The notes: a model not told the origin generated them from the sequence alone. Shown: positions 11,026 through 22,894, numbered from the stretch's first letter. The stretch is 64,000 nt of DNA from Acanthococcus lagerstroemiae (GCA_031841125.1 CM063107.1:64925814-64989813); one strand, 5' to 3'. A program made the numbers and translations.

Positions 11026-12024
11026 AAAGTATTTGAAGAATGCAAAAATCATCTCATTCCTGTTCTTGTTATCGCTGCCCAGGAAGAACAGTGAGACAAC
11101 TGCAAATTTGTTTGCAGTTAGTATATATGCTACAAGTCGAAAAAACTGTTTTCCACAAGGAGAAAGAACGATACAATTGAAATAACGCGTAGTACTCTTA
11201 GGAGGAAGTAGTGACGTTCTTCCTCTCACGCAAGAGTCACCATCTCATGTAGAGAAACAAAGACATAACTGCAATATTTTGTAGAACACTGGCACAAGTG
11301 TACTTTTTAACTGCAACATTTGGTAGAACACTGGCACAATTGTACGTTGTGCCATTATTCATCTTGAAAGAAAGTTTGAAGGTTTCTTTTATTTTTAAAT
11401 TAAATTTGCATTATTATTATTTTACAAGTATAGACATAGCATCGTGATATATTCTTATTTTCTGTTCATAATAAAAGCAGAATATTGTCAATTCCTATCT
11501 TCTTATTTTGTCAACAATGACCTAACTATCTATTCCATTTCCCCCCTTTTTTTCTACGTGAACAATGACCTAACTGCAAGAGGGGAGTTGTTACAGGGTT
11601 GAAATCAAGTGCACAGCTATGTTTTTTTGTTTTGTTTTTTTATTTGTCAGGTGTATATGTTCACACACAGTACTAACACGCAGATTGGCGTATATTTATG
11701 TTTCAGTCCAATGGGGCAATTCTTATTCAAACAGTATTTTATTAAAATTTTCTGTTTTGGTTTTTCCACGTTTTCTCAAAACTAGGTTTTTGCAGTTGTG
11801 TCACTGTTCTTCCCGAGCAGCGGTGTGTTCTTCTCTAACTGCATGATTTTCGTTCATGATCCTCGTTCTTCTTATCTTAAAATTACCAAGTTCCCGTTCT
11901 AGTTCTTGTTCCCAACCTGGTCCTGTTCCCAACCTGGTCCTGTTCCCATTCCTGTTTCCCCTTCTTATTCGCAATCCCATCCATGCCGTTTTTCTTCACT
12001 TTCTTGCTCGTTCTTCCAACACTG
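11026..12024 (+). mobile_element. MITE family G, copy 2, split by element N
   Basis: The left part (11026-11072) resembles the left end of copy 1, GAAGAATGCAAAAATCAT followed by TGTTCTTGTT. The right part (11823-12024) resumes at TTCTTCTCTAACTGCATG and ends with GTTCTTCCAACACTG. Between them lies the 750-bp element N. Two near-identical CCAACCTGGTCCTGTTCCC units lie in the right part. Confidence 0.65.
11073..11822 (+). mobile_element. Element N, 750-bp insertion with ~33-bp inverted ends
   Basis: The left end CGCTGCCCAGGAAGAACAGT and the inverted right end CGCTGCTCGGGAAGAACAGT are followed by GA/CA-CAACTGCAAA on both sides. It splits MITE G copy 2, so it came later. It has no transposase-sized frame. 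It contains a 43-bp tandem duplication at 11268-11350 with GTAGAACACTGGCACAA in each unit. Confidence 0.65.
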
Positions 12025-12029
12025 GTCGT

Positions 12030-13100
12030 GAGACTGATAATTGCGAGATATTCGACATGGTAGCAGAGTGTGATTGGCGGACTAAGTCGGAAGCGCACGC
12101 TTCAGCCACATTCGGCTACCATGTCAAAGGTATGGCTATATTATTAATCTCATAGTTTTGCTCCTTTTCTCCCATGGTCACTACAACCGCACCCTTAAAC
12201 AATTGGCCGTACAAAAATGTTCATATAGGCTAATCATGTTTAAATTTTCTACGTAATTTATTCGTGCTTATAAGCCACAAATGTGTGATTCCGTCATTTT
12301 TCAAAAAGCTAGAATTTCCAACAGAAGTGAAGTGTTCATGTTCATAATTTATCACCACCTGAAATGCAAATTTAATAGGTGTAATATTTTGATGCCACGC
12401 CATATAGGCGAACATAAATTAAGACGAGCGAAATTTGCTCGCGTAAAATAAATAATTTTCATGTTTAACCTGCTCGTGTACACATGCCAATACTATGTAG
12501 TAAAACCTAATAATTAGTAGTTATATAGTTTGGTTTTTTCCCCTCGACTCGTTTTTTTTTTTAGCAATTACGGTGCTGTAGTTTCCCATAAAAAATGTAA
12601 AAGCTTCTGAGGAAAATTTGCTGGCATTGAATGTATCAAATCACTTGGCCGAAACACTCCTCTCTGACGCATATATTCCTGCACCGAAATGAGTTCTCTT
12701 ACGCGGTGAAGTAGATCGAGATTAAGATAATTATATAAACGTCTTCGTAGTATTTACGATGAAAACAAATCGTCAATTTAGGAATTAATCGACGGAAAAA
12801 TCAGTTGTACGCTTTGACCTTCTCATTTGTCACGTATGAAGATACCAAGATGCAAACGTGGACTCATTCGACAGATGGCATCGTGACAAGGCTAATTAAA
12901 TCAAGATCCATCCGTTTCGAAAGTACTCTCAAGTGGCCAGGGGCGGAAACATGGGGGAGAAAATGGGAGCTACTGCACCTCCTAAAGACAAAACCGAATC
13001 TTACTCAGTTGGAAACGAGCCAGCACAAGCCTGCTGCAGTTTCAAGAAGTCTCAAGAAATCCTAAATATCAAAGAGGTCTAAAAATGTATGGTCAAGTTC
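12030..13100. other. Intergenic DNA, nothing recognised
   Basis: No gene. The 86-codon frame near 12805-13065 has no domain I can name. Confidence 0.35.
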
Positions 13101-13105
13101 TGAAT

Positions 13106-13495
13106 TCATGAAGCTATTTTGTCCCTGGCGTGGATATCGGTGCTTTTGCTCTGGACAAGATGTCTATCGTTGTGGACAAACATCGTCCCCTTCCTAAATT
13201 TTGATGCCTCTGCTATGTAACCTCGTTGAATATTCTCTACTACGTATAAACTATCACCATCAGTCTTCCACTCATGTCTGAGTTTTGGTGACCCGTATCT
13301 AACTACATCCAACATTTCTTTACAGGCCTCTCTGTCCTCGGTAGCCTCATTGACTCATCCATCTGGTCGGTTCATCTCTTCGGGGATCTCCCCCTCGATC
13401 GTTTTCCCTCTAGCTTCCCCTGCACCAAAATTGTCACCGAGTCTTCTCACGATGTATCCGAAGAACTGGAGTATCCAGCGGTAACAGGTGGACAA
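13106..13495 (-). pseudogene. Endonuclease-RT C-terminal remnant (non-LTR)
   Basis: On the minus strand a nearly open frame reads LQFFGYIVRRLGDNF, then GEARGKTIEGEIPEE, then one stop, then ATEDREACKEMLDVV. The order resembles the C-terminal QFFGHIVRR ... GRRPRGR ... AxDRxxWRxIV pattern of insect non-LTR endonuclease-RTs. The basic cluster is altered and there is an internal TGA. The match is by motif only and weaker than for the other fragments. Confidence 0.45.
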
Positions 13496-14345
13496 TAGTC
13501 GGTCCCTCAAGACTCAATAAAAACATTGGAATTAGTTATGGCTAATGGATACCAATTAAGTTAACGTTTCAATTTTAGGCTCTTCCGCAAATTTTTTATC
13601 ACTAGGGTCAGACCAACAGTCCTACTTCTCGCAAATACAAGTTTTTAACAATCGCAAACACTTCTACATGTGTCCATCATCACCTCTTCAACGATGAGAT
13701 GAAGAAAAAAAAACATGTATAGAAGTGGTTACGTTGCTCGTGCTAGTAAGAAAACATAAGTACTAATGTTTATTATAGTGTCCTTAATGAAAATTGACAC
13801 TTTTCAAGTACTAACTAACTGATGTTTTCCTACTCACAGAAGCAACGTAACCACTTCTGCACGTGTTTTTTTTTTTTTTTCATCTTATCGTTGAAGAGGT
13901 GATGATGGACACATGTAGAAGTGTTTGCATTGTTAAAAGCTTGTATTTGCAAGAGGTAGGACTGTTGGTCTAATCCTAGTGATAAAAAATTTGCGGAAGA
14001 GCCGAAAGAAAAAATAACAAAGTCACGTTCCTTGAAACTTTCACACATTTTTGCGATTATCTCGGTAAATATGCGTTTTAGAGAGAAGTTGTATGGAATT
14101 TTTTTATAGGAAATTCCAAAGAAACATTTTATGTTACATGCATTTTGGTCCTGAAGTTGATTCGTTCCGAGATATTCGCGGTTTTTTGTAAAATCTCAGT
14201 ATTACACATAAATTCAAGGTCAAAGCGGCACGGGATAATGACCTCAGATTGAGCTCAAATTTTTTATGGCGAGTTTCTAGGTCCATTGGAACAAATTTCA
14301 GCGCGCACCTAATCGATTGGCGAAAACACGTAAAATAAGGAACAC
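13490..14345. mobile_element. Foldback family H, long palindromic copy
   Basis: A left arm at about 13575-13755 and a right arm at about 13815-14007 are reverse complements over roughly 180-190 bp, with a loop near 60 bp. Matching points include CTCTTCCGCAAATTTTTTATC at the outer side and GTTACGTTGCT at the inner side. The right arm is followed by a 14023-14310 tail. The same arm and tail sequences recur, in inverted relative arrangement, at 53945-55045. No coding capacity. Confidence 0.75.
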
Positions 14346-14359
14346 TCTACGACTTCGCA

Positions 14360-14535
14360 CAGCATGCTGCGAGTCGGCCGATCAAAACGTGTGGAACGAA
14401 TGACAACGTAAAGAGGAATATACGCAACTACATCACAATGGTAACGTTTTTCTGCGGAACTTTTTTGCGGAGCGTTTTCTGGAAATTTTTTCTCTTTTGT
14501 CTGGCGAGCTATTAGACATATTCATGTCAAAAAAA
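14360..14535 (+). repeat. Dispersed repeat family I, copy 1
   Basis: Shares an ordered set of blocks with 24485-24660: GGCCG-TC-AAACGT, GGAAC-AA-ATGAC, ATGGTAACGTTTTTC, GAAC-TTTTT, GCGTTTT and a CAT-ATTCATACC-like end. Function and class are unknown. Confidence 0.5.
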
Positions 14536-14539
14536 CAAA

Positions 14540-15920
14540 CACCTTAGGTATTTTTAATTTCTGGAGAATGACCCATGTACTGTGCAAAGTGACAAAGAAA
14601 GCAGAATGTAAAATGGAAAATTTTTGGAATTCGTTGTATTTTTTCATGAAATGTTGGAAACAGTCTACTCCTAAACTAGTCATAAATCCAAGACCAATAG
14701 CTGCATTTCTCCAATCAGCTAAAAATGACTACAAGTTAAACCGTGTAAATTCTGTTATCCCGTATAGTCCGAGAAATGTGGTCATTTTTTCTCGCCTTGT
14801 CTCTCGGCTCCCTCCATACATCTTGCTTTTAAATTCTGAATGAAGAGATTCGGGTTTTCATTCACAAATTTTATACATCGCGTTGTATACGCGTCTTCAC
14901 CGTTGGCTTTTACTACTCCTTATTTTTAATGATGATATTTGGTCATCGCTGTCAGTTCTACGCTGCATTTCGTCTCGAAATATTAAATTGTTTTGGGACA
15001 AGGACGCATTAGCGCATTATAATCGCGAAATTGGGTTATAGCCAAAATTTATAATTAATTTCAAAACATAAACTGTGATTTTGGAATGCGGTAAAGCCAC
15101 TCGTACTTGTGCGAGTTCAAGCCGATGTAGTTTACGGGGCGGGGGAGCAGTTGAAATATTTGGAATTACGAGGTATGTTTACAGTTCCGGTTGAACTGAA
15201 AAAAACTCGAATCTTAGGCGTGTACGTATTACGAGGAAAATTTTAAGTGCTGCAGCATCGGCGAAAATGTAGAATTATTTCAATTGTAGAACTTTTTACG
15301 TTTTACAGAAACAGATGTACATTTGAATTTCGGTGACGGAAAATGGAAAACAGGAGTATGTGACTTGCAGTAAAGTTTGTCACCGCGCGAAAATTATTTT
15401 AAAAAACTGAGATATACTGGTCTGGCGCACATAACACGTTCTTAGGAGTAGACACCGAAAATTCCGATTGAAATTTTGCATTTAGTTGGCAAGCACAAAA
15501 AAAGAAAAGCTCGCTATTCCAATTTCCCCGACTGGATTCCAGAATTTCCCGAATTTCCATTAAATACTAACTGAAATGTTACAAATTTCCTATGATAAGC
15601 AAAATATAGAAAAAGCCAGAGTGCATGTTAGAATACAATTTTACGTTTAATGGAAACGAGTACAACCTTCCCTCACCATATAGCATTTTTAGGTATGTAA
15701 CACATTTTTCTTGCTCATATAGGAGTAACAATTTATTTCCCGGACTTTGATTATTATTATTTGTTCCCTCCCCAGACTTCCTCCAGAGATCTCTGTGAAA
15801 CCGTATTTCCCAAATTCCTTTATTTTAGGAGGGTTTCCTTCCCCTCGTGTTCTGCAACATATGTAGAACAAGTAACGAGGAATAAGGGAAGCATACATAA
15901 TAGGAAATAAATAACCTCGT
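14540..15920. other. Intergenic DNA, one unrecognised 91-codon frame
   Basis: The frame at 14568-14843 (MTHVLCKVTKKAEC start) matches nothing I recognise. The rest is AT-rich. Confidence 0.3.
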
Positions 15921-15929
15921 GCCGTGAGG

Positions 15930-16145
15930 ACTACAAAGACATGTCAAGATACCTCAGTTTCATAAAATACATAGTAGAACTTGACGAAACTCATAAAGAC
16001 AAGATAAAACTCGGTAAAGACTGCGTAAAACTCATTTAGCATCTCTTTAGATATATTAGAAAAAAATAGTCGACAACTCATTAATTTATTAGATAAATGT
16101 ATCCAAGTCCTGACTGAGACCTTAAACTCAGAATGATTCATACTC
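15930..16145. repeat. Degenerate ~20-bp-period array, site 1
   Basis: AAACTC recurs at about 20-21-bp spacing within A-rich spacers, for example GAAACTCATAAAGACAAG and AAAACTCGGTAAAGACTG. Related arrays are at 16620-16830, 25735-25900, 26400-26590, 32250-32450 and, inverted, 32640-32760. Confidence 0.45.
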
Positions 16146-16619
16146 AGGGTCTTTAAATTTTATTTAATTAAGTAGTTTTAAAAATAATTTAAATTTAATC
16201 AGGATAGTTAAAAAAAATATTGTATTTTTATTATTCGTGTTTAAAAATTTAGTAATAAACAAAATTTCAGGATAACAGGATAATAAAGAATTGTAAATTA
16301 TTGATTATTACTTGTAATCAATGGGAAGGTAAAGTTATGGAAATACAATCATTTAAATTTTTTAATAGGTAGCTCATAAATTGAGCAGTTATAGCACTTG
16401 GAAATATTAAAAATATCGTACCTAAGCTTTTTTCTTGTGATCCTGAAATTTTAGTTTCCAGTTAGATAAATCATCCAACGATTTGAAAATGTTCAAGAAT
16501 TTTTTTTTTTGCTTAATAATCTTGAAATTTTAATTTTTCCTCGAAGAAGTTCACACTTTCGCACTCCCCCCCCCCCGCTCGCAAACAAAAATTTCCTTCG
16601 GTAAGACCCTTTTAATACT

Positions 16620-16830
16620 TTCCTGGGCTCATGAAAACACAATAATACGAATTAAGGCCCATTAAACCTCTGTTAAGACCCATAACCACACTTTCAAACT
16701 CTATTGATACGTATAAGTACTCGTTCGTAGACTCTTGGAGCTTGTTAAGACATGATGAGACGCTGTTAAGTTATCTTAATAATCATGTGGACCCTTCGTT
16801 AAGATTCTCTCCAGATTTATTAAGACTCTT
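16620..16830. repeat. Degenerate ~20-bp-period array, site 2
   Basis: Units of the form GTTAAGACYC followed by about ten A/T/C bases, for example CTGTTAAGACCCATAACC and CGTTAAGATTCTCTCC, repeat around ten times with heavy divergence. Confidence 0.5.
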
Positions 16831-16834
16831 GAAT

Positions 16835-18890
16835 GAAAACTACACGAAAATATATCGAGCTTACTAAAAACTTTTTAAGCACTGGCGTTGGAGGTGGGTA
16901 TTGAAATAAAAATTTAAGTCGACAAAAACAAAGGTTCTCTTGTCTCTCAGAAGCGGAGGTAATAAGCAAACAGTCTTGAACTTGATATTTTCGTAAATGT
17001 TTTCACTGAAATCTCTCAAGGGCGGTGTTTTTATCAACCTGCTGAATAATTTTTCAATTTCCTGAGTTTACAAGAATACAAGTAATACTCTGTAGCTTCC
17101 TCTTTAAAATGTGAGGGAAGTATAGGTTTTTACTATGCTCTTTTTTTTTTCTTCAAATTTTTAAACCATTAAATTAAATATCTCCCTTTTCTCCGAAAAA
17201 TCGGTGAAAGATATAACGGGCTTCCCAGAAAAATCCAAATGCGCACTCTTGGGAACCCGGGTTTCTAAAAGTGCGATTTTACCAAAAAATTGTCAAATAA
17301 GTAAGTCACACACGTTGTTGAAATTGCCTTTATTCAAAATAAGAATAAAACGTTAGGGCAAGAAGTGACGGATCACTTTTGACACCTCGGACACGCGAAT
17401 TCTTCCGCGTCATTTTCAGTCAGTCCAACGCGTTTTTCATGAACATAATATGTATATGTGCCATATGTACACAAGTTTTCGTTTTTTCAACCTGATTTCC
17501 ATTGTTTTCGGCATCTAAAAGCAAATAATTTTTGCAAAACATGTTGCGCACTCTTACGATCCATTGTGGTTGTGGAAAAGAATAATCATTCAAGTTTTCA
17601 GGTAATATTTGGAGAAAATCTCTTTAATGTAACAGATAGTACTTACTTTTGCCTTTCGTTTCATATATGAACCACGCAAATGTGTTCAAAAATCATCCAT
17701 CAGATAATTACTATATTCGAACTCGAAAATATTACAGTTAGAATGACGAAAACATTCAAACTAGAATATTTTATAGCTGTGTACAATACTTTGGTAACTA
17801 ATCAGTATAAATATTAGATTCAACAGGTAGGTATAATTAAATTCCATGCACAGCAACAAGAGGGCGCAATTTACCGAAAAATCAGCCATGCTTACTCTTA
17901 GAAGTTGCGCACTCTTAGGAGCTGCGCACTCTTATGGTCCCTTCTTTACCCTTCGTTTCGACTTCACTACCCTTGAAATGTATACAGATTCGTCAATACT
18001 TACCAAATATGTTAGTTATTGCCTGTATTATTTGAGAACATCTTTTCTACCTGAAAGGAAACTTACACAGTTGAAAAAATGTTGGGTTAAATTAATTTAT
18101 GACGTCACTTTAGTCTACTCTCACCCTAGGAGCTCTACCGAGGGGATTGGGATAGACTTAAAAATTAGGAATCAGATGTAATAACTTCGTATATGTTGAA
18201 AATAGAGTTCCCTGAATTACTGCATTAACTTTGAAGCCTGTTTTCTGAGTTACCATTACCCTAATTGGTCCAGCGTGCTGAAATATATTAATCAATGTAC
18301 GTACGTTGACGTACAGTGAGTATTTCATTTTGAACTTTTTTCTTCAGTAATTTCCAACAAAACAGATCCACATTATTCAATGCTTACGTATATTTCAGCC
18401 AACTAAGGATCAATTTGGGTGGAAGTTACTGAGAAACAAAAACAACTCCAAAATGAATTCGGTGACTCAAAATCCCTTATTTTGACTCCTCTGAAGTCGC
18501 CACTCCTAATCTTAGGTTTCCTCTTTCTTTCGGTGAAGTTGTTGGGACGGGGTTCAGATCAAAATAACTTAAAATACACCATGTAGAATAAATGACTATT
18601 CTACACATTCTACAGTAGAATGTTTTGAATGCGTAGACTGACCAAAAAAAGAGTGAAATGTCCATGTCAAATTGAAAAATTTAAACAAATTTTTCTTGGG
18701 TTGCAGACGAGCCTGCGGCAACAACGGGAGAGCATTTTGATATCTGGAATTTAACTCTGCTGCGCCCCCTGCGCAACTACATTCTGCAGCCGTGTTGTTG
18801 CTGCGCAACTGCAGTCTGCAGCCTTGTGGTTAATTCCGCAGAAATTTTTAATACTGAGGATGGTTGGAAGAAGTACGATACATAGGCTCG
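16835..18890. other. Intergenic with four copies of a GCGCACTCTT motif
   Basis: The motif GCGCACTCTT occurs at about 17241, 17547, 17906 and 17923, the last two 17 bp apart. The 111-codon frame at 17846-18181 overlaps the last two copies and has no recognised domain. A TTCTGC-rich patch is near 18780-18850. No gene is supported. Confidence 0.4.
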
Positions 18891-18894
18891 TGTA

Positions 18895-19145
18895 TGCATG
18901 GCCCTACGCAGTCAGTAAGATCAGTCGGGTCAGTCATTCAGTCAGAAACGTAAAGCGCAAAATGTAACGTTTTTTCCTTTTGGGTGCCGAAGAAAAAACA
19001 AGAAAATGTCAATAAGAAAAAGTCAGTCTGTCAACCAGTCAGCCAGCCTAACCAGCCCGTAACGCTATTTTCGTCATGGTCCAGAGTAACTTTTTTTTTT
19101 TTTTTGTTGCCAGTCAGCCTAGCCAGCCAGCCAGTTTTTCCCCCC
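18895..19145. repeat. CAGT/CAGC-rich simple repeat, left block
   Basis: Degenerate CAGTCAGTCAGCCAGCC-type tetranucleotide repeats, with the conserved phrase CAGCCCGTAACGCTATTTTCG. A matching block with CAGCCCGTAACACGATTTTCG is at 19985-20060. The R1/Jockey-like remnant and its duplicated tail lie between the two blocks, so they look inserted into, or flanked by duplicates of, this array. Confidence 0.6.
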
Positions 19146-19298
19146 TTTCTTACTTTTTTTTTCAACTCCTCACGCACTTGGCTGGACCCTTAAGCCAAAC
19201 AGTGCCTGTTGCTCAAGCTGGTCCACGTGGAGGAGGCGTTCCTTTCCAGGAGATGGATTTTTGTACATCTTACAAATATATACGACGGTGTTTATCTC

Positions 19299-19615
19299 TG
19301 TGATGTAGGGGGAGAGGTTGTAGCGCCTGGAGGCTTCTCAACAGCCTCCCCCATAATCCCAATAACTCTTCCCTTTATGGTCTTCTTTTCTATTTTCTTC
19401 GATGTTCGATGGTTTACTTCGTCTTCGGATAAATATTACTTAATACATCTAATATATAGTGCATCTTATATTTAATACATTTTATATATAATATGGTGGT
19501 TTCCGGTGATGTGGGGGGGGGGGAGGTTGTGGCACCTGTTGGCTAAACAACAGCCTTCCGCGTGGTCCCACTCACTCTTCTCTTCGTTGTCCGATTCTGT
19601 GTTCTTCGTTGTCCG
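19299..19615 (-). repeat. Direct duplication of a G/T-rich tail
   Basis: Two units, 19299-19410 and 19499-19615, share TGATGTGGGGGAGAGGTTGT-like starts, GCACCTG-TGGCT--CAACAGCC and a CTCTTC-TTCG end. They lie directly downstream, on the minus strand, of the retrotransposon C-terminus at 19625-19980, so they probably represent its duplicated 3' untranslated region. Confidence 0.55.
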
Positions 19616-19624
19616 TAAGGAGAT

Positions 19625-19980
19625 GGAGGCCTGCCTCAAATAGAAGGTGGAGTTAGTCTCAACACCCTACTTACTAAGGACTTACCTACTCAGATACGCA
19701 GCCCCGCCACCTGTGGTTGGTGGCCCTCACATTATCTCGTTTGCTGCTCAGGTGAAAGACTGGTTGCAGTTTTCTTCCTGCCACAGTTTTTCGACCGTCT
19801 TCTTCTGGTACGCTTGTGTCTTCGGATCTCTCCAGTCAAGGACCACTGGTCTCCCCTCCGAGAAGCGGGGGCACTTCAGCAGAACATGTTCGGCGGTCTC
19901 ATCCATAGTATCATCACAATGGTAGGCTCCATTCATCAGTTCTCCAATTCTTTTCCTGAACCACCTAAAACGTCCATGAA
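19625..19980 (-). pseudogene. R1/Jockey-type non-LTR retrotransposon C-terminus
   Basis: On the minus strand, 19980 to 19748 reads FRKRIGELMNGAYHCDD, then DETAEHVLLKCPRFSEGR. This is the C-terminal cysteine-histidine knuckle (C-x-DTAEHxLxxCPRF) found after the reverse transcriptase in R1, LOA and related elements. Only the last domain is present, with no polymerase upstream in this window. A premature stop follows near 19748. Good confidence in the domain, less in the exact clade. Confidence 0.75.
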
Positions 19981-19984
19981 AATG

Positions 19985-20101
19985 TCAATAAGAAAAAAGT
20001 CAGCCAGTTAGCCAGTCAGCCTAGCCAGCCCGTAACACGATTTTCGTCACGCTTCAAAATAACGCTTTTATCCGTTGTGTGCCAAAGTAAAAACATGAAA
20101 A

Positions 20102-20135
<34 letters not shown>
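19985..20135. repeat. CAGC-rich simple repeat, right block, then poly(A)
   Basis: Repeats the AAAATGTCAATAAGAAAAA-GTCAGCCAG start and the CAGCCCGTAACACGATTTTCG phrase of 18895-19145. A pure A run of about 28 bases follows near 20106. The 8-10-base shared phrases make this a duplicated flank rather than coincidence. Confidence 0.6.
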
Positions 20136-20136
<1 letters not shown>

Positions 20137-20139
20137 AGT

Positions 20140-22460
20140 CAACGTGTCGGAGGACCATTGAAGAAGATTTTTGACATTTTCATGTCTTTGCTTTGACACA
20201 TTAACAAAATTTTGCTTTGGCACATAGACGAAAAAAAAAAGTTCCTTTTTCAGCATTATTTGGAGCATCACGCAAAAAAAAAAACACAACTGATCGTGAG
20301 CTTTTTGGTACATAAATGAAAAAAATATTCCTTTTGGAGCGTTACTTCTGAGGCAAGAACGCTCTCCCAACATGCTCCTTCCGACACAAATTATGTGGTT
20401 GACATTTCTATGGAAATATTTTTATTAGGGTATGAAATTTCCATGGAAATTTTCAACCATTTAACACAAAATAACATTATACACTGATAACTGCTCGACA
20501 TGGAAATGTTTTCCCGCCGTGGTTGCAGATCTGTCTGCGCCATGTTTATCTAATGAGGATGGGGCAAGATAAAGAATGTCAAGAAATACACTAATGGTGT
20601 TTTTGAATAAAAATTTGTGTTTCAATTTTCTTTGGAAAGGGCGAGGTATTTTCCTCATCCATTTGGCTTCGAAAAGAGCCAATACTGAGTATTTCTATCT
20701 ATTTTTATCTGATTGGCGTGGGCTGCAATAAAAAAGGCCACGTGTTCAAAATTCAAGCACAGAACAATGACCTTTGGAAACATTTTTTCAGAGTATTTTG
20801 GATTGGTACATGTTTGTTACAGTAAAGAGAACAATATTTTATAGCTCAGTAATTTTAATAATTTCTTTCCGAAGCTTTATTTTCATAATTTTTTGAAGCA
20901 TAAATTGCATATTTTCTGATGACAAATCCTAAGTCAACTTTAACCTCAATGCATCACTCTTAGTGTGTTTTGATGTAAAATAATTTTTTTCTAGCGTATT
21001 TCTGTACCAAGAAGGACCAGTTAGCTACCAGACCTTCCCCAAATTTGAAAATTCGAAAATAAGTTGCCCCCGGTCCACAGCGGAGCAAAATTGCAAAGTT
21101 CCACGTTGAAGAAAGAAAACAAAACAAAAAAAAAAAGGTCGCGGGCTTTCTACTCGGGAGAGGAGGGGCTAACTGTTGGCTATGGTGGCAATTACCTCTA
21201 TGGTGGCAATTATACCTCTATGCTGTCGACCCGAAAGGCAGTCTATAGTGCAATCTATTGAGTCTATGCCTCTACGCATAATAATTATTCAGATAACCTC
21301 GTAGTTCAGTTGACGAGCGGTATTCTAAAAAGGCTCGAGTCTATATTCAAAAATAAAAATGATAATAATATTTCTGCAACGTTGTGAGCCCATTCTTGGA
21401 GAAAGATTGGGTATTCACTATTGCTACCTTAGGATTAGCCATACTGAACTATATTTTCATGACCCTAAAGTGGCATTTGAAAACTTCAACCCCTCCTTCA
21501 GTTATTGGTCAACAAAGTTGTGATTTTTTTTTGGAAAATTGACCCCCGTTTGTCTGTTTTAATGAGTAGGTCGTTCAGGTGCTCTTCTACTAATGATACG
21601 TATAGTCGGTGCATAACACCGACCTCCACACTTACAGTTATCAGCAGCCCAACTGCACACTCATTATTGGGACGAGTACTGAAAACCATTCCCCGACTAT
21701 ATTCAAACTTAATACATTCTCTGAATGCCCCAAGGCGCTAAATAAATGAAAAGCCAGAACGCGGAAAAAATTGCGTTCGAACAGATGAGAGAAAAATGAA
21801 GACACGCTATTGTTAACGCCCACACCTGAAGCATTTGCCTTCGAAGTTCGCTTTTTATTTATTATTATTTTTTTCTTGTTGCTACTGCGATAAGTTCCCA
21901 TAAAACTAGGTCTCGTCGCGTTCTTGGAAATTCGCCGACATTCTTCATTCCGCTACATATTTTCATTAATTAATTTGACGAGCAAACGATTAAGCCGTCC
22001 TCTCTAATTTTGCGGATATTGTCTGCACGGTTTTCTTATCTTTTGTTTTTGGAAAAAAATGATCCGCGACTGAGCTGTCGTCATCTCCTCATTCCTTGGC
22101 TCGGTTCGTTTAACCTGAAACATATTAAAAAAACGTCGCCATTAATACGCCCGTGGCCCGAGTAGTTCAAAGATGTAGAAAAGTTGAAAATGTCGATCGA
22201 TGCCCGAATCTTAGAAGAGCCAGAGGAGAATAAATGATGCGCACCGCCGCCCTCGCCGGTCAAAGGGTCTCTTAAGACATTGTTAACCCTAGAATAAAAA
22301 GTGTAATCTTTGCAATTCATAATAAATGATAGGCAGTGAAAATTAGTCTTATGCATGGACGATTGCCTACAGTACGGTTTGAAGAGGCAAAATTTTTGCA
22401 AAAATTAATTTTCAATTTTACTGGCATTACAATATGGATAATTTCGATTAGAATAGTTGG
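20140..22460. other. Intergenic DNA with a small CTATGGTGGCAAT duplication
   Basis: Mostly unrecognised. CTATGGTGGCAATTA occurs twice in tandem near 21180-21215. A degenerate tRNA-like pair of boxes (TAGTTCAGTTGACG near 21303 and GGCTCGAGTCT near 21332) is noted but too short-spaced for a tRNA. No gene is supported. Confidence 0.35.
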
Positions 22461-22465
22461 TGTAC

Positions 22466-22890
22466 GTAGCAGATACATCTACCACTTCTCTACTCTCCAC
22501 TCCTTCCCCATCCCTTGTAATTTATATATCAGCATCTATTACTGTCGCCGGAAGACCGCTGAGAATCTCCTAGATTGATAAAGTCTCAAATTCTGAAGTA
22601 TGAATAAGACGTGGAAAGAAGACTCCTATTAACTATCAAAAGGAGGAACCTAACCTCCGTCATATTCTGAAGGGGATACATCTACCCCTTCTCCACCCTC
22701 CACTCGTTCCCAATCCCTTGTAATTTACATACCAGCATCAATTACTGTCGCCGGAAAACTGCTGAGAATCTCCTGGATTGATGAAGTCTCAACTGCTGAA
22801 GTTCTGAACAGGGCAGACGTGGAAAGAAGATTCCTATCAACCATCAAAAGAAGGAAGATAGCTTACCTCGGTCACATTCTGAGGGGGCCC
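22466..22890 (+). pseudogene. Tandemly duplicated RTE-type C-terminal tail
   Basis: Two units of about 210 bp lie head to tail (about 22466-22675 and 22676-22890). The second is still open and reads LLRISWIDEVSTAEVLNRA, then TIKRRKIAYLGHILRG. This matches the MLRIxWTDxVTNEEVL...IKRRKLxYLGHxLR signature after the polymerase in RTE-like and related endonuclease-RTs. The first unit has the same order of blocks but several stops. A tandem duplication of part of a dead retrotransposon is the simplest account. Confidence 0.75.
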
Positions 22891-22894
22891 AAAG

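Noticed and set aside
10667..11036. Serine/phenylalanine-rich frames of 71-92 codons
   Set aside because: Products of the pyrimidine hexamer array in MITE G.
21297..21345. tRNA gene or SINE head on the plus strand
   Set aside because: A box-A-like and a box-B-like string occur but are too close together and no stems form.
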